In this document: positions 1-8,616 of the stretch, one piece after another
Numbering within the stretch: the stretch's first letter is position 1
How the letters are laid out: every line of letters begins with the position of its first letter
NCBI GenBank assembly: GCA_003674045.1
Contig: PENC01000014.1
Span: 1-64,000, forward strand
Direction of reading: 5' to 3'
DNA length: 64,000 nt
From: Streptomyces griseocarneus
Lineage (GTDB): Bacteria > Actinomycetota > Actinomycetes > Streptomycetales > Streptomycetaceae
Position numbers and translations under genes: made by a program
Notes under the pieces: generated by a model
Told to the model about the DNA's origin: nothing
The model's input: the letters and a program-made list of their open reading frames with translations, nothing else
The model's database searches: none

Positions 1-287
1 TCCGGCCCCCTATTGGAGCGGGGTGGCCTTTCAGCTTTCGCTTTCCGGCCGCGCCTTCCGGCGTGATCACTACTTTAGCGGATTTCCCCGGCGACTCCTA
101 ATCGGAGTCCGGAACCGAATTCCGGCATGCCGAAATTCATCCCGTTCAGGGGCCGTGCAGTAGAGATTGCCGCCGGTGCGGCGTGAGTGGCCGCCTCGCC
201 GTCCCGTGGGACGCCGTGGCAACTCGAAGAACTCTACACGAGCCCAAGGGGTGCTTCCGCCCGCCCCGGCCCCTTCCCCTCCGCCCG
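1..287. other. Window edge, no gene called
   Basis: I see no reading frame with a recognisable domain or credible start here, and the stretch from about 60 to 170 is less GC-rich than the neighbouring genes. Two small hairpins lie back to back: GACTCC (93-98) with GGAGTC (104-109), and CCGGAA (109-114) with TTCCGG (120-125). They share one base, so only one can be fully paired at a time. They may be the terminator of a gene outside the window or of the minus-strand gene that ends at 288. Confidence 0.4.
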
Positions 288-740
288 TCAGCGGCGGCGG
301 CCACCGCGCGTCCGGGCCGCCTCGTACTCGCGGCGGTGGAGGGCCTCGCCCGGGGCCTCCACAAGGGTGCGGAGCGCATAGGCAAGCAGGGAGCCGATGA
401 AGCCGATCAGGAGCATGCTCTGGAGGGAGCGCTCGGCGGAGGCGTCCGCGGCCGGGGCCGGGCGGCTGCCGAACCCCTCCCATGTACGGCGGAAGGCCAG
501 CGCGGTGCAGAGGGCGAAGGCGCCGATCACCAGGACGTTCACAAGGGTGCCGACCTTCGCGATCGTCAGGCCCTCGTAGCCGAGGCGCAGCACCACCGCC
601 CCGGCCACAGCCGCGAACAGCGCGCCCAGGCCGACGGCGGCCCGGCGCAGCACGTACCCGCCACTGTGGTCGACCCATGTCGTACCGAAGAACCGGATCG
701 GTTCGGGCTGCGGGCCGGCCGGGCGGTGCTCATTGCTCAT
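288..740 (-). CDS. Small membrane protein of unknown function
   Basis: This 150-residue protein has about three hydrophobic stretches, near residues 29-50, 60-82 and 107-126, with a polar N-terminal tail and an Arg-rich C-terminus. It is probably an integral membrane protein. I recognise no catalytic motif or named family. The start is supported by a GATAAT hexamer (complement of 747-752) ending six bases before the ATG, with no ribosome-binding site, which is the layout of a leaderless Streptomyces transcript. It lies 66 bases downstream of the SH3-like gene on the same strand. The function is unknown. Confidence 0.75.
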   Translation of the reverse strand: MSNEHRPAGPQPEPIRFFGTTWVDHSGGYVLRRAAVGLGALFAAVAGAVVLRLGYEGLTIAKVGTLVNVLVIGAFALCTALAFRRTWEGFGSRPAPAADASAERSLQSMLLIGFIGSLLAYALRTLVEAPGEALHRREYEAARTRGGRRR

Positions 741-806
741 GCGCCGATTATCGCCACCGGCCCGCCACGGGACTCGGGACGCAGGGCTCAGGAGCAGTCA
801 CGGGCC

Positions 807-1136
807 TCAGGAGCAGCGGACTGCCACGAAGCCGCTGCTGCCCGTCTTGACGTAGGCGTCCGACACATACTGGCCGGGGGCGATGCTGTCCCAGATGTTC
901 GTCGTGCCGTAGGGGCCGGAGACGGTCTCGCCGCGGGTCTGGCAGCGGATCGTCACCGAGGCGTCCTCGGGGAGGACGCGGACGATCTGGCTGCCGGTGT
1001 TCGGGCCGCGGCGGACGTTCACCTGGTAGCCGGGGGCGACGGGGTAGTAGGTCTCGCCCGCGGACCGCACCGAGACGGACAGGGCTTCCGGCGCGTTCTC
1101 GCCGGTGGTGATCTCGTTGTTGTCGTCGGCGCCCAT
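807..1136 (-). CDS. Small SH3-like domain protein
   Basis: This 109-residue protein contains a bacterial SH3-like fold: a YQVNVRRGPNTGSQIV segment (about residues 37-52), a hydrophobic core resembling SH3_3 domains, and a C-terminal FVAVRCS strand. Two cysteines (in the IRCQT and VRCS segments) could form a disulfide. Such domains usually bind peptides or cell-wall material in exported proteins, but no signal peptide is visible here, so its location is uncertain. A purine-rich GGGGGAGG lies a few bases before the ATG. The gene diverges from the kinase gene at 1285. Confidence 0.75.
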   Translation of the reverse strand: MGADDNNEITTGENAPEALSVSVRSAGETYYPVAPGYQVNVRRGPNTGSQIVRVLPEDASVTIRCQTRGETVSGPYGTTNIWDSIAPGQYVSDAYVKTGSSGFVAVRCS

Positions 1137-1284
1137 AGGGGCCTCCCCCGTGCGGTTGATGGGTCGTCACGCAATGCCACGCGCAGGCTAGCAAGGCCCG
1201 GCACGCCTCCCCGGTTTCGCCAGGGCCATCGATTAGGCTCCGGAAGTCGCGATATGCGGCCGAATACACACGGGGGTGGGGGGA

Positions 1285-3567
1285 ATGCCGCCGCTGCGCA
1301 CGACCGGGGCGGGCCCGGAAGCGGAGGATCCGGGGTATGCCGGTCGGTACCGGCTGGAAGGGCGTCTCGGATCCGGCGGCATGGGTGTGGTCCACCTGGC
1401 GCGCTCCACGTCCGGGATGCGGCTCGCGGTGAAGGTGGTGCACCCCGAGTACGCGGTGGACCCCGAGTTCAGGGCTCGGTTCCGGCAGGAGGTCGCGGCC
1501 GCGCGGCGGGTGAGCGGCGCCTTCACGGCACCGGTGGTGGACGCCGATCCCGATGCCGGGCGGCCGTGGATGGCCACTCTCTACATTCCTGGCCCGACGC
1601 TCTCCGAGCGCGTCAAGCGGAACGGCCCCCTGGCGCCCGAGGAGGTGCGGCGGCTCGCGGCCGGGCTGGCGGAGGCGCTGCGCGACATCCACCGCGCGGG
1701 AGTGGTGCACCGTGACCTCAAGCCGAGCAATGTGCTGCTCGCCGAGGACGGCCCCAAGGTCATCGACTTCGGCATTTCCCGCCCCTACGACAGCGAGCTG
1801 CGCACCGAGACCGGCAAATTGATCGGGACGCCGCCTTTCATGGCGCCCGAGCAGTTCCAGCGGCCGCGCGAGGTCGGGCCCGCCGCGGACGTGTTCGCGC
1901 TGGCCTCGCTGCTGGTGCACGCGGCGACGGGACGTGGTCCGTTCGAATCGGACAGCCCGTACATCGTGGCGTACCAGGTGGTGCACAACGAGCCGGATCT
2001 CGACGGTGTGCCCGCCGATCTCGTGCCGCTCGTCCGCGCCTGTCTGGCCAAGGAGCCCGAGGACCGGCCGACACCCGACGCGATCATGGCTCAGCTGCCG
2101 CGCCTGCCGCACGCGGGTCCGATGGGCCTCGGCGGTACCGGCCGCCTCGGTGGTCTCACGGGCACCGGTCCGGGGCAGGACCTCGTGCCCACCCACGTCC
2201 GCATTCCTCCGCAGCCCGAGGAGCGGCCGCGTGACGGAGAGCGGCCGGAGACCGCGCCGCCGTCCGTCGGCGTACCGCCAGGCAAGCCCGCCGGAGCGCC
2301 CGCCAGGCCGCACCGCCGCCGTGCCCTGTGGGCCGTCGCCGCCACCATGGTGGCGGCCTTGGTGGGCGCGGGCGGCTTCTGGCTGCTGAGCCGGACCGAC
2401 GTGCTGGACCGGCCGTTGCACCGGTCCTCCGCCACGGGCGCCGACTGGGAGCCGTGGGAGGTGTCGGTCCCGGCGGACGCCGCGGGCGACGGCAAGGTGC
2501 GGGCCGGCTTCTGCACATACGGGGAGGAGGCGCTCTACTGCTCCGCTCCGGGCGTGGAGGCGGCGCGCATCGACCCGGCGAACGGGAACGTCGTCTGGCG
2601 GATACCGACGGACAACTCGGCACCCGCGGAGTCGGAGCCGGGCACACCGCCCGCGCCCGTGATCTCGGGCGGCCTCGTGCACGTCATGACGTCGGACGGC
2701 GACCTGCTCTCGGCACTGGACCCGGCGAAGGGCGAGCCGCGCTGGACGCGGAACGTGTCGGCGTACGGGGGCCGGGTCTACCACGCGGGCGACACCCTGC
2801 TGCTCGTCGCGGTGGACGGCACGGTGACGGCCGTCGACAGCGCCTCGGGGAAAGACCGCTGGAGCCGCAAGCTGCCGGGGGTGACGAAGCCGGTCCTGTC
2901 GTCCTTCGCGGATTCCCGGGTGGGCCCGGGGCAGGACGCGGGAGCGCCGGTCTACGCCGTCGCCCCGGCCGGTGCCGGGCAGCACCGAACACAGGTGCTC
3001 GCGTTCGACCCGCTGCGCGGCACGACGCTGTGGCAGCGGACGTTCGAGGGCGACCTGACCGCCACCGGGGTGGGACCCCGCGGCGCGCTGTACCTGACGG
3101 CCGCCGACTCGCGCGTGCGGGTGGCCACGGTCGTCCGCTACGACCCGGCGGAACAGCGCGAGCAGCGGATCCCCTTGAGCACCCCGCTGAACGTGACGAG
3201 TGCCGCCGCCCGTGGGGACACGGTCTATCTGCTGTCGTCGGACGGCGGCCTGACAGCGGTCGGTGCCGGTCCGGGCGGTGCGAGGAACGGTCAGCTCTGG
3301 CGGCTGGACACATCGGTGGCCAACGCCTCGGCGCTGGTCCTCGACGAGAACAGGCTGTACTTCTCCGCGGCGGACGGGCGGCTGCTCGCTGTCGACACGG
3401 GCAAGGGGACGCTGCTCGGGCAGACGTCCCCGCGGCTGACGCGCGCCGGGCGCGGCTATCTGGACCTCCTGCCCGCGCCGGTGGCGGCGGACGGGAAGGT
3501 CTTCGGCGCGGCACCGGACGGCACGGTCTTCGCCGTCAGCGACCACGACCCGGCGAAGTGGCGGTAA
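1285..3567 (+). CDS. Membrane Ser/Thr protein kinase with PQQ-like beta-propeller
   Basis: This 760-residue Hanks-type kinase has its domain at about residues 22-280. The Gly-rich loop is GSGGMG (29-34), the ATP lysine is K50, the catalytic loop is HRDLK (142-146, D144), DFG lies at 161-163, and an APE motif follows GTPPFM. After a Pro-rich linker there is one membrane span near residues 352-370. The C-terminal half, outside the cell, carries repeated strands of the PQQ/YncE propeller type (for example VWRIPTD, RWTRNV, LWQRTF). This layout, an outer propeller as possible sensor and an inner kinase, is common in Streptomyces. I chose the ATG at 1285, which follows a G-rich stretch. An in-frame GTG at 1276 is possible. 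Confidence 0.88.
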   Translation: MPPLRTTGAGPEAEDPGYAGRYRLEGRLGSGGMGVVHLARSTSGMRLAVKVVHPEYAVDPEFRARFRQEVAAARRVSGAFTAPVVDADPDAGRPWMATLYIPGPTLSERVKRNGPLAPEEVRRLAAGLAEALRDIHRAGVVHRDLKPSNVLLAEDGPKVIDFGISRPYDSELRTETGKLIGTPPFMAPEQFQRPREVGPAADVFALASLLVHAATGRGPFESDSPYIVAYQVVHNEPDLDGVPADLVPLVRACLAKEPEDRPTPDAIMAQLPRLPHAGPMGLGGTGRLGGLTGTGPGQDLVPTHVRIPPQPEERPRDGERPETAPPSVGVPPGKPAGAPARPHRRRALWAVAATMVAALVGAGGFWLLSRTDVLDRPLHRSSATGADWEPWEVSVPADAAGDGKVRAGFCTYGEEALYCSAPGVEAARIDPANGNVVWRIPTDNSAPAESEPGTPPAPVISGGLVHVMTSDGDLLSALDPAKGEPRWTRNVSAYGGRVYHAGDTLLLVAVDGTVTAVDSASGKDRWSRKLPGVTKPVLSSFADSRVGPGQDAGAPVYAVAPAGAGQHRTQVLAFDPLRGTTLWQRTFEGDLTATGVGPRGALYLTAADSRVRVATVVRYDPAEQREQRIPLSTPLNVTSAAARGDTVYLLSSDGGLTAVGAGPGGARNGQLWRLDTSVANASALVLDENRLYFSAADGRLLAVDTGKGTLLGQTSPRLTRAGRGYLDLLPAPVAADGKVFGAAPDGTVFAVSDHDPAKWR

Positions 3568-3596
3568 GGGGCGCCGCCCACGGCGGACGCCCCTTA
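3565..3596. terminator. Bidirectional terminator between kinase and ilvD
   Basis: A perfect 9-bp inverted repeat, TAAGGGGCG (3565-3573) and CGCCCCTTA (3588-3596), starts inside the kinase stop codon and sits between two convergent genes. A smaller CCG/CGG pair lies in the loop. There is no long T run, which is usual for Streptomyces terminators. Confidence 0.6.
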
Positions 3597-3663
3597 CGGG
3601 ATGGTGCTCCCCTTGCCGTATCCGTACCCATTGCGGGGGCTGGGTGCACGCGGGTGGGGCGGG

Positions 3664-5514
3664 TCAGCCGAGGCGGCTGACGTCCCTGACGGCGCCCTTG
3701 TCCGCGCTGGTGGCCATCGCGGCGTAGGCGCGCAGGGCGGCGGAGACCTTGCGGTCGCGGTTCTTCGGGGCGTACGTGCCGTTCAGCGCTTCCCTGCGGG
3801 CCGCCAGTTCCTCGTCGGACACGAGGAGCTCGATGGAGCGGTTGGGGATGTCGATACGGATGCGGTCGCCGTCGTGGACGAGGGCGATGGTGCCGCCGGA
3901 GGCCGCCTCGGGCGAGGCGTGGCCGATGGAGAGGCCGGACGTGCCGCCGGAGAAGCGGCCGTCGGTGACCAGGGCACAGGCCTTGCCCAGGCCGCGGCCC
4001 TTCAGGAAGGACGTCGGGTAGAGCATCTCCTGCATGCCGGGGCCGCCCTTGGGGCCCTCGTAGCGGATGACGACGACGTCGCCCTCCTTCACCTGCTTGC
4101 CGAGGATCTTGTCGACGGCTTCCTCCTGCGACTCGCAGACGACGGCCGGGCCCTCGAACGTCCAGATGGACTCGTCGACGCCGGCGGTCTTCACGACACA
4201 GCCGTCGACGGCGAGGTTGCCCTTGAGCACGGCCAGTCCGCCGTCCTCGGAGTAGGCGTGCGCCGCGTCGCGGATGCAGCCGCCCGCCGCGTCCGTGTCG
4301 AGGGTCTCCCAGCGCTCCGACTGGGAGAAGGCGCTGGCGGAGCGGACGCAGCCGGGGGCCGCGTGCCAGAGCTCGACGGCCTCGGCCGACGGGGAGCCGC
4401 CGCGCACGTCCCAGGTCTCCAGCCAGTCCTTGATGGAACGCGCGTGCACGGTGTGCACGTCCTCGTCGAGCAGACCCGCCCGGTAGAGCTCGCCGAGGAT
4501 CGCGGGGATGCCGCCCGCGCGGTGCACGTCCTCCATGTAATACGTGCCGCCGGGGGCGACGTTCGGCGCGACCTTGGCCAGGCAGGGCACACGGCGCGAG
4601 ACGGCGTCGATGTCCTTGAGGTCGTAGTCGAGCCCGGCCTCCTGGGCGGCGGCGAGCAGATGCAGGATCGTGTTGGTCGAGCCGCCCATGGCGATGTCGA
4701 GGGCCATGGCGTTGTCGAAGGCCGCGCGGGTGGCGATGTTGCGCGGCAGGACCGACTCGTCGCCCTGCTCGTAGTAGCGCTTGGTGATCTCGACGACCGT
4801 ACGGGCCGCGTTCTCGTACAGCGCGCGGCGGGCCGTGTGGGTGGCGAGGGTCGAGCCGTTGCCCGGGAGGGAGAGGCCGATGGCCTCGGTGAGGCAGTTC
4901 ATGGAGTTGGCGGTGAACATGCCGGAACACGAGCCACAGGTGGGGCAGGCGTTCTCCTCGATGCGGAGCACGTCCTCGTCCGAGACGTTCTCGTTGACGG
5001 CGTCCACGATGGCGTTGATCAGGTCCAGCTTGCGGACCGTGCCGTCGACGAGGGTGGCCTGACCGGCCTCCATCGGGCCGCCGGAGACGAAGACGACGGG
5101 GATGTTGAGGCGCAGCGCGGCCATCAGCATGCCCGGGGTGATCTTGTCGCAGTTGGAGATGCAGATCAGGGCGTCGGCGCAGTGCGCCTCGACCATGTAC
5201 TCCACGGAGTCGGCGATCAGGTCGCGGGAGGGCAGCGAGTAGAGCATGCCCGCGTGGCCCATGGCGATGCCGTCGTCCACCGCGATGGTGTTGAACTCGC
5301 GGGGCACCGCGCCCGCCGCCAGGATCGCCTCGGAGACGATCCGGCCGACCGGCGCGAGGTGGGTGTGGCCGGGGACGAACTCGGTGAAGGAGTTGGCCAC
5401 CGCGATGATCGGCTTGCCGATGTCCGCACCGGCTACGCCCGAGGCCCGCATCAGCGCGCGGGCGCCCGCCATGTTGCGGCCGTGGGTGACGGTGCGGGAC
5501 CTCAGCTCGGGCAT
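3664..5514 (-). CDS. ilvD: Dihydroxy-acid dehydratase
   Basis: IlvD converts 2,3-dihydroxy-isovalerate and 2,3-dihydroxy-3-methylvalerate to the 2-oxo acids that precede valine, leucine and isoleucine, and it also feeds pantothenate synthesis. The protein has 616 residues, the same length as the E. coli enzyme. It shows the SNCDKITPGM motif (C122) and the CPTCGSCSGMF motif (C190, C193, C196) that hold the Fe-S cluster, plus the C-terminal GLSIGHASPEA segment. The ATG is preceded by GGAGTGGAG. The gene stands alone, convergent with the kinase. A TAGGCT hexamer about 85 bases upstream is a candidate -10 box. Confidence 0.97.
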   Translation of the reverse strand: MPELRSRTVTHGRNMAGARALMRASGVAGADIGKPIIAVANSFTEFVPGHTHLAPVGRIVSEAILAAGAVPREFNTIAVDDGIAMGHAGMLYSLPSRDLIADSVEYMVEAHCADALICISNCDKITPGMLMAALRLNIPVVFVSGGPMEAGQATLVDGTVRKLDLINAIVDAVNENVSDEDVLRIEENACPTCGSCSGMFTANSMNCLTEAIGLSLPGNGSTLATHTARRALYENAARTVVEITKRYYEQGDESVLPRNIATRAAFDNAMALDIAMGGSTNTILHLLAAAQEAGLDYDLKDIDAVSRRVPCLAKVAPNVAPGGTYYMEDVHRAGGIPAILGELYRAGLLDEDVHTVHARSIKDWLETWDVRGGSPSAEAVELWHAAPGCVRSASAFSQSERWETLDTDAAGGCIRDAAHAYSEDGGLAVLKGNLAVDGCVVKTAGVDESIWTFEGPAVVCESQEEAVDKILGKQVKEGDVVVIRYEGPKGGPGMQEMLYPTSFLKGRGLGKACALVTDGRFSGGTSGLSIGHASPEAASGGTIALVHDGDRIRIDIPNRSIELLVSDEELAARREALNGTYAPKNRDRKVSAALRAYAAMATSADKGAVRDVSRLG

Positions 5515-5679
5515 CCTGCTCCACTCCTCGAAGTGCGTCAGCGCTGGGCCGGGACGTGCGTCGCGGCCCGGATCGGGTGTCAGCGCTCGTCAGCGTCTTC
5601 CGAGCCTACGCCGATGATCCAAGATCCGGACAGTGCCTCCGGGATGTGAGACGAGGCCGGGAGGCCCGGCAGCCCTCGG

Positions 5680-6327
5680 TCAGGCACCCGCAAGGTGGCG
5701 CTGCACCACCGGTGCCACCTGGGCGACGAGCTGTTCGAGGCCCGCCGAGGCCAGCGGCTCCACCTTGATCACGTAGCGCAGCATGACGACGCCGATGAGC
5801 TGGGCGGCGGCGAGCTCGGCACGCAGCTCGGGCTCCGCCACATCGAGCTCCCCGGCGATGCGGAACATCAGACGGCTGGTGACGAGGTTCCGGAAGACCG
5901 CGGCGGCGGTCTCGTTGGCGACCGCGGAGCGGACGATCGCGAGCAGCGGCTCACGGGTGTCGGGGGCCTCCCAGATGCCCAGGAAGAAGCGGGTCATCCG
6001 CTCGCCCGCCGTGTCCGGGCCGCCCTTGAGGACGGCGTCCGGGCCCTCCAGGGCGGGTGCCAGGGCCACCTCGACGGCCGCGGCGAAGATCTGTTCCTTG
6101 GGACCGAAGTAGTGGTGCACGAGGGCGGGGTCCACGTTCGCACCCCTGGCCATGGCCCGGATGGACGCCTTGTCGTAGCCGCGCTCGGCGAACTCGGTAC
6201 GCGCCGCGGCAAGAATGCGCTCACGCGCGCCGGGGCCGCCGTCGGCATCCGTACGGGCGGGCCTGCCGCGTTTCCTGGGGCCTCCGGGTTTCCCGGGGCC
6301 CTCCTCGCCCGTCCGGGGGACGCTCAT
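5680..6327 (-). CDS. TetR-family transcriptional regulator
   Basis: This 215-residue repressor-type protein carries an N-terminal TetR helix-turn-helix at about residues 35-81 (ARERILAAARTEF, then the recognition region ANVDPALVHHYFGPKE), and an all-helical C-terminal ligand and dimer domain. The N-terminal tail is rich in Gly, Pro and Arg. Its ATG overlaps the stop of the upstream isomerase gene as ATGA (6324-6327), so the two are translated together. It may therefore control its own operon, but no clear palindrome is seen upstream of that operon. The ligand is unknown. Confidence 0.9.
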   Translation of the reverse strand: MSVPRTGEEGPGKPGGPRKRGRPARTDADGGPGARERILAAARTEFAERGYDKASIRAMARGANVDPALVHHYFGPKEQIFAAAVEVALAPALEGPDAVLKGGPDTAGERMTRFFLGIWEAPDTREPLLAIVRSAVANETAAAVFRNLVTSRLMFRIAGELDVAEPELRAELAAAQLIGVVMLRYVIKVEPLASAGLEQLVAQVAPVVQRHLAGA

Positions 6328-7148
6328 GGGCGGGCCGCGCGGGTCGGGGAGGCGAGGTGCAGCCGGGTGAAGGCCAGGGCCTCGGCGAGGTCGGCCTCGC
6401 GCTCGGCGGCGGACATGGCCCGGCGGGTGTTGACCTCGATCACGACGTGCCCGTCGAACCCGGTGGTCGCGAGCCGCTCCAGCACCTCCGCGCACGGCTG
6501 CTTGCCGCGGCCCGGCACGAGGTGCTCGTCCTTGGCGGAGCCGTTGCCGTCGGCGAGGTGGATGTGCGCCAGCCGGCCGCCCATCCGGTCGATCATGTGG
6601 ATGGCGTCCGTACGGGCGGTGGCGGTGTGCGAGAGATCGACCGTGAAGTGCCGGTAGTCGTCCTTGGTGACATCCCAGTCGGGCGCGTAGGCGAGCATCT
6701 CGCGGTCGCGATAACGCCAGGGATACATGTTCTCGACGGCGAACCGCACATCCGTCTCGTCGGCCATCCGCCAGATCCCCTGGACGAAGTCCCGCGCGTA
6801 GCCGCGCTGCCAGCGGAACGGCGGGTGCACGACCACCGTGCTCGCGCCCAGCTTCTCGGCGGCCGTACGGGCCCGCTGGAGCTTGACCCACGGGTCCGTC
6901 GACCAGACCCGCTGGGTGATGAGCAGGCACGGCGCGTGGACGGCGAGGATCGGCACCTGGTGATAGTCGGACAGGCGGCGGAGCGCCTCGATGTCCTGGC
7001 TGACCGGGTCGGTCCACACCATGACCTCGACACCGTCGTAACCCAGGCGGGCGGCGATCTCGAAGGCCGTCGCCGTCGACTCCGGGTAGACCGAGGCCGT
7101 GGACAGCGCGACCTTCGCATCCGGGATGCGCACCACTGGCTCTGTCAC
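6324..7148 (-). CDS. Sugar phosphate isomerase/epimerase family protein (TIM barrel)
   Basis: This 274-residue protein is of the xylose-isomerase-like (AP endonuclease 2) TIM-barrel family. Metal-ligand positions of the fold are visible as VENMY, VDLSHTAT, HIHLADGNG and the C-terminal VIEVNTR. Members isomerise or epimerise sugars or inositols, and the real substrate cannot be read from the sequence. I chose GTG 7148 because TACGCT ends seven bases before it (leaderless layout). ATG 7166, six codons upstream, is the alternative. The gene is translationally coupled to the TetR gene that follows. Confidence 0.82.
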   Translation of the reverse strand: MTEPVVRIPDAKVALSTASVYPESTATAFEIAARLGYDGVEVMVWTDPVSQDIEALRRLSDYHQVPILAVHAPCLLITQRVWSTDPWVKLQRARTAAEKLGASTVVVHPPFRWQRGYARDFVQGIWRMADETDVRFAVENMYPWRYRDREMLAYAPDWDVTKDDYRHFTVDLSHTATARTDAIHMIDRMGGRLAHIHLADGNGSAKDEHLVPGRGKQPCAEVLERLATTGFDGHVVIEVNTRRAMSAAEREADLAEALAFTRLHLASPTRAARP

Positions 7149-7300
7149 GAGGGACAGCGTACGCATCCCCCACCGCGTCCCGGGGGCGGGGAGTCGTACC
7201 TCGCCATGTGAAGCGGCTCGCGTTTCCCTCATGGCTCCGGCGCCCTCGGCTTCCCGCCGTTGCCGCGGGGCTCCGCCCCGGGACCCGGCCGCCCACCGGG

Positions 7301-7378
7301 GTGCGTCTTGCGCTCTGCGCGCGTCTGCGGGCCCGGTGGGGGCTTGTCGCGCAGTTCCCCGCGCCCCTGACGGGGCGC
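7301..7378 (-). repeat. Hairpin-containing intergenic repeat, copy 1
   Basis: The core hairpin is GCGCCCC (7361-7367), loop TGAC, GGGGCGC (7372-7378). It is joined to the conserved flank GGGGAACTGCGCGAC (read on the minus strand) and a GCGCAAG-type tail. The same module recurs eight more times in this window. Confidence 0.7.
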
Positions 7379-7576
7379 ATCCCCACCCTACGGAGAGCCG
7401 AAAACGGGCGGAGGCGCCCCCGACGGACAGTCGACATCCGGTGGAGGGGGCGGGGCCGGAGGGCGGGGTTCTGGAACGACGGTGCACGAAGCACGGCACC
7501 CAACCCGCATCACCCGCACGCACCGCGTTCCAGGTTCCCGCCCGGAGGCAACGCCCCCGGCCCACAGACCACCCAG

Positions 7577-7620
7577 GGGCGCGAGGAACGGCGCGACAAG
7601 CCCCCACCAACCCGCAGACG
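7577..7620 (+). repeat. Incomplete copy of the intergenic repeat, hairpin lost
   Basis: This copy keeps GGGGCGCG, a degenerate version of the GAACTGCGCGAC flank and the CCCGCAG segment. It lacks the left arm of the hairpin. It faces copy 1 about 200 bases away. Confidence 0.5.
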
Positions 7621-7644
7621 AAGAACCGCCCAGCCAGCGCAGCG

Positions 7645-8571
7645 CTACGGCAAATGGTCGAGCTTCCGCAGGATGACCCCCTCCCGCAGAGCCCAAGGGC
7701 ACAGTTCCAGTTCGTCGACGCCGAACAGATCCATCGCCGCCTCCGCCACCAGCGCCCCGGCCAGGAGCTGCGGGGCCCGGCCCTCCGAGACCCCGGGGAG
7801 CCGCACCCGCTCCGCGGCCGTCATCGTGGCGAGCCGCGGCACCCACTCCTCCAGGGACTTCCTGGCGAGCGACCGCTGGATGTACAGCCCCTCCGTGGAG
7901 CGCGCGGCGCCCGCGATCCGGGCGAGCTGTTTGAAGGTCTTGGACGTGCCGACGACGTGGTCGGGCGCACCGTGCCGGGCGAAATCGCCGACGATCCGGG
8001 CGATCTGCGCCCGTACATGCCGCCGCAGGGCGCGTACGTCCGTCGGGTCGGGCGGGTCGCCCGGCAGCCAGCCGGTGGTGAGCCTGCCCGCGCCCAGCGG
8101 CAGCGAGACGGCGGCGTCCGGCTCCTCGTCCATGCCGTAGGCGATCTCCAGGGAGCCGCCCCCGATGTCGAGCACCAGGAGCCTGCCCGCCGACCAGCCG
8201 AACCAGCGGCGAGCCGCCAGGAAGGTCAGCCGCGCCTCTTCCTCGCCGCTGAGGACGGAGAGCGTGACGCCGGTCTCCTTCTGGACCCGGGCGAGGACGG
8301 CGTCGGCGTTGGCAGCCTCCCGTACGGCGGAGGTGGCGAACGGCAGGACCTCCTCCACACCCTTGTCCTCGGCGGCCTGGAGGGCGTCCTGGACGACGGC
8401 GACGAGCCGGTCGATCCCGGCGTCACTGATCGCGCCGTCGTCGTCGAGGAGCTGCGCGAGGCGCAGTTCGGCCTTGTGGGAGTGGGCGGGCAGAGGGCGG
8501 GCGCCCGGATGCGCGTCCACCACCAGCAGATGGACCGTATTCGAACCCACATCGAGGACACCGAGTCTCAT
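7645..8571 (-). CDS. ppx: Exopolyphosphatase / guanosine pentaphosphatase (Ppx/GppA family)
   Basis: This 308-residue enzyme has the ASKHA fold. It removes terminal phosphate from polyphosphate and, in some members, from pppGpp. Visible motifs are the first phosphate loop GVLDVGSNTVHLLVVD (residues 4-19), ATSAVREA, SGEEEARL and the second loop LVLDIGGGSLEI. The length fits the short actinobacterial Ppx type, which lacks the C-terminal HD-like domain of E. coli Ppx. The ATG is preceded by TAGCGT ending seven bases upstream, which is a leaderless arrangement. The gene diverges from the Cys-rich gene at 8617. Which of the two substrates it uses cannot be told. Confidence 0.88.
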   Translation of the reverse strand: MRLGVLDVGSNTVHLLVVDAHPGARPLPAHSHKAELRLAQLLDDDGAISDAGIDRLVAVVQDALQAAEDKGVEEVLPFATSAVREAANADAVLARVQKETGVTLSVLSGEEEARLTFLAARRWFGWSAGRLLVLDIGGGSLEIAYGMDEEPDAAVSLPLGAGRLTTGWLPGDPPDPTDVRALRRHVRAQIARIVGDFARHGAPDHVVGTSKTFKQLARIAGAARSTEGLYIQRSLARKSLEEWVPRLATMTAAERVRLPGVSEGRAPQLLAGALVAEAAMDLFGVDELELCPWALREGVILRKLDHLP

Positions 8572-8616
8572 GGCCTGAACGCTACTGCGGTCGTCCGCGG
8601 CGCATAGTCTTGAGGG

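Larger units (their letters stand above)
7149..7644. other. Intergenic stretch with two facing copies of a Streptomyces repeat
   Basis: This 496-base gap, between the start of the isomerase gene and the 3' end of the exopolyphosphatase gene, contains no credible gene. It holds a complete copy of the window-wide hairpin repeat (7301-7378) and an incomplete copy in the opposite orientation (7577-7620). A CGGGGC/GCCCCG hairpin lies near 7265-7280. Confidence 0.6.

Noticed and set aside
183..1715. Long plus-strand frame of 510 codons across the first genes
   Set aside because: It runs antisense to the two small minus-strand genes and out of frame with the kinase; its amino acids are the Arg/Gly/Ala mix typical of GC-rich shadow frames.
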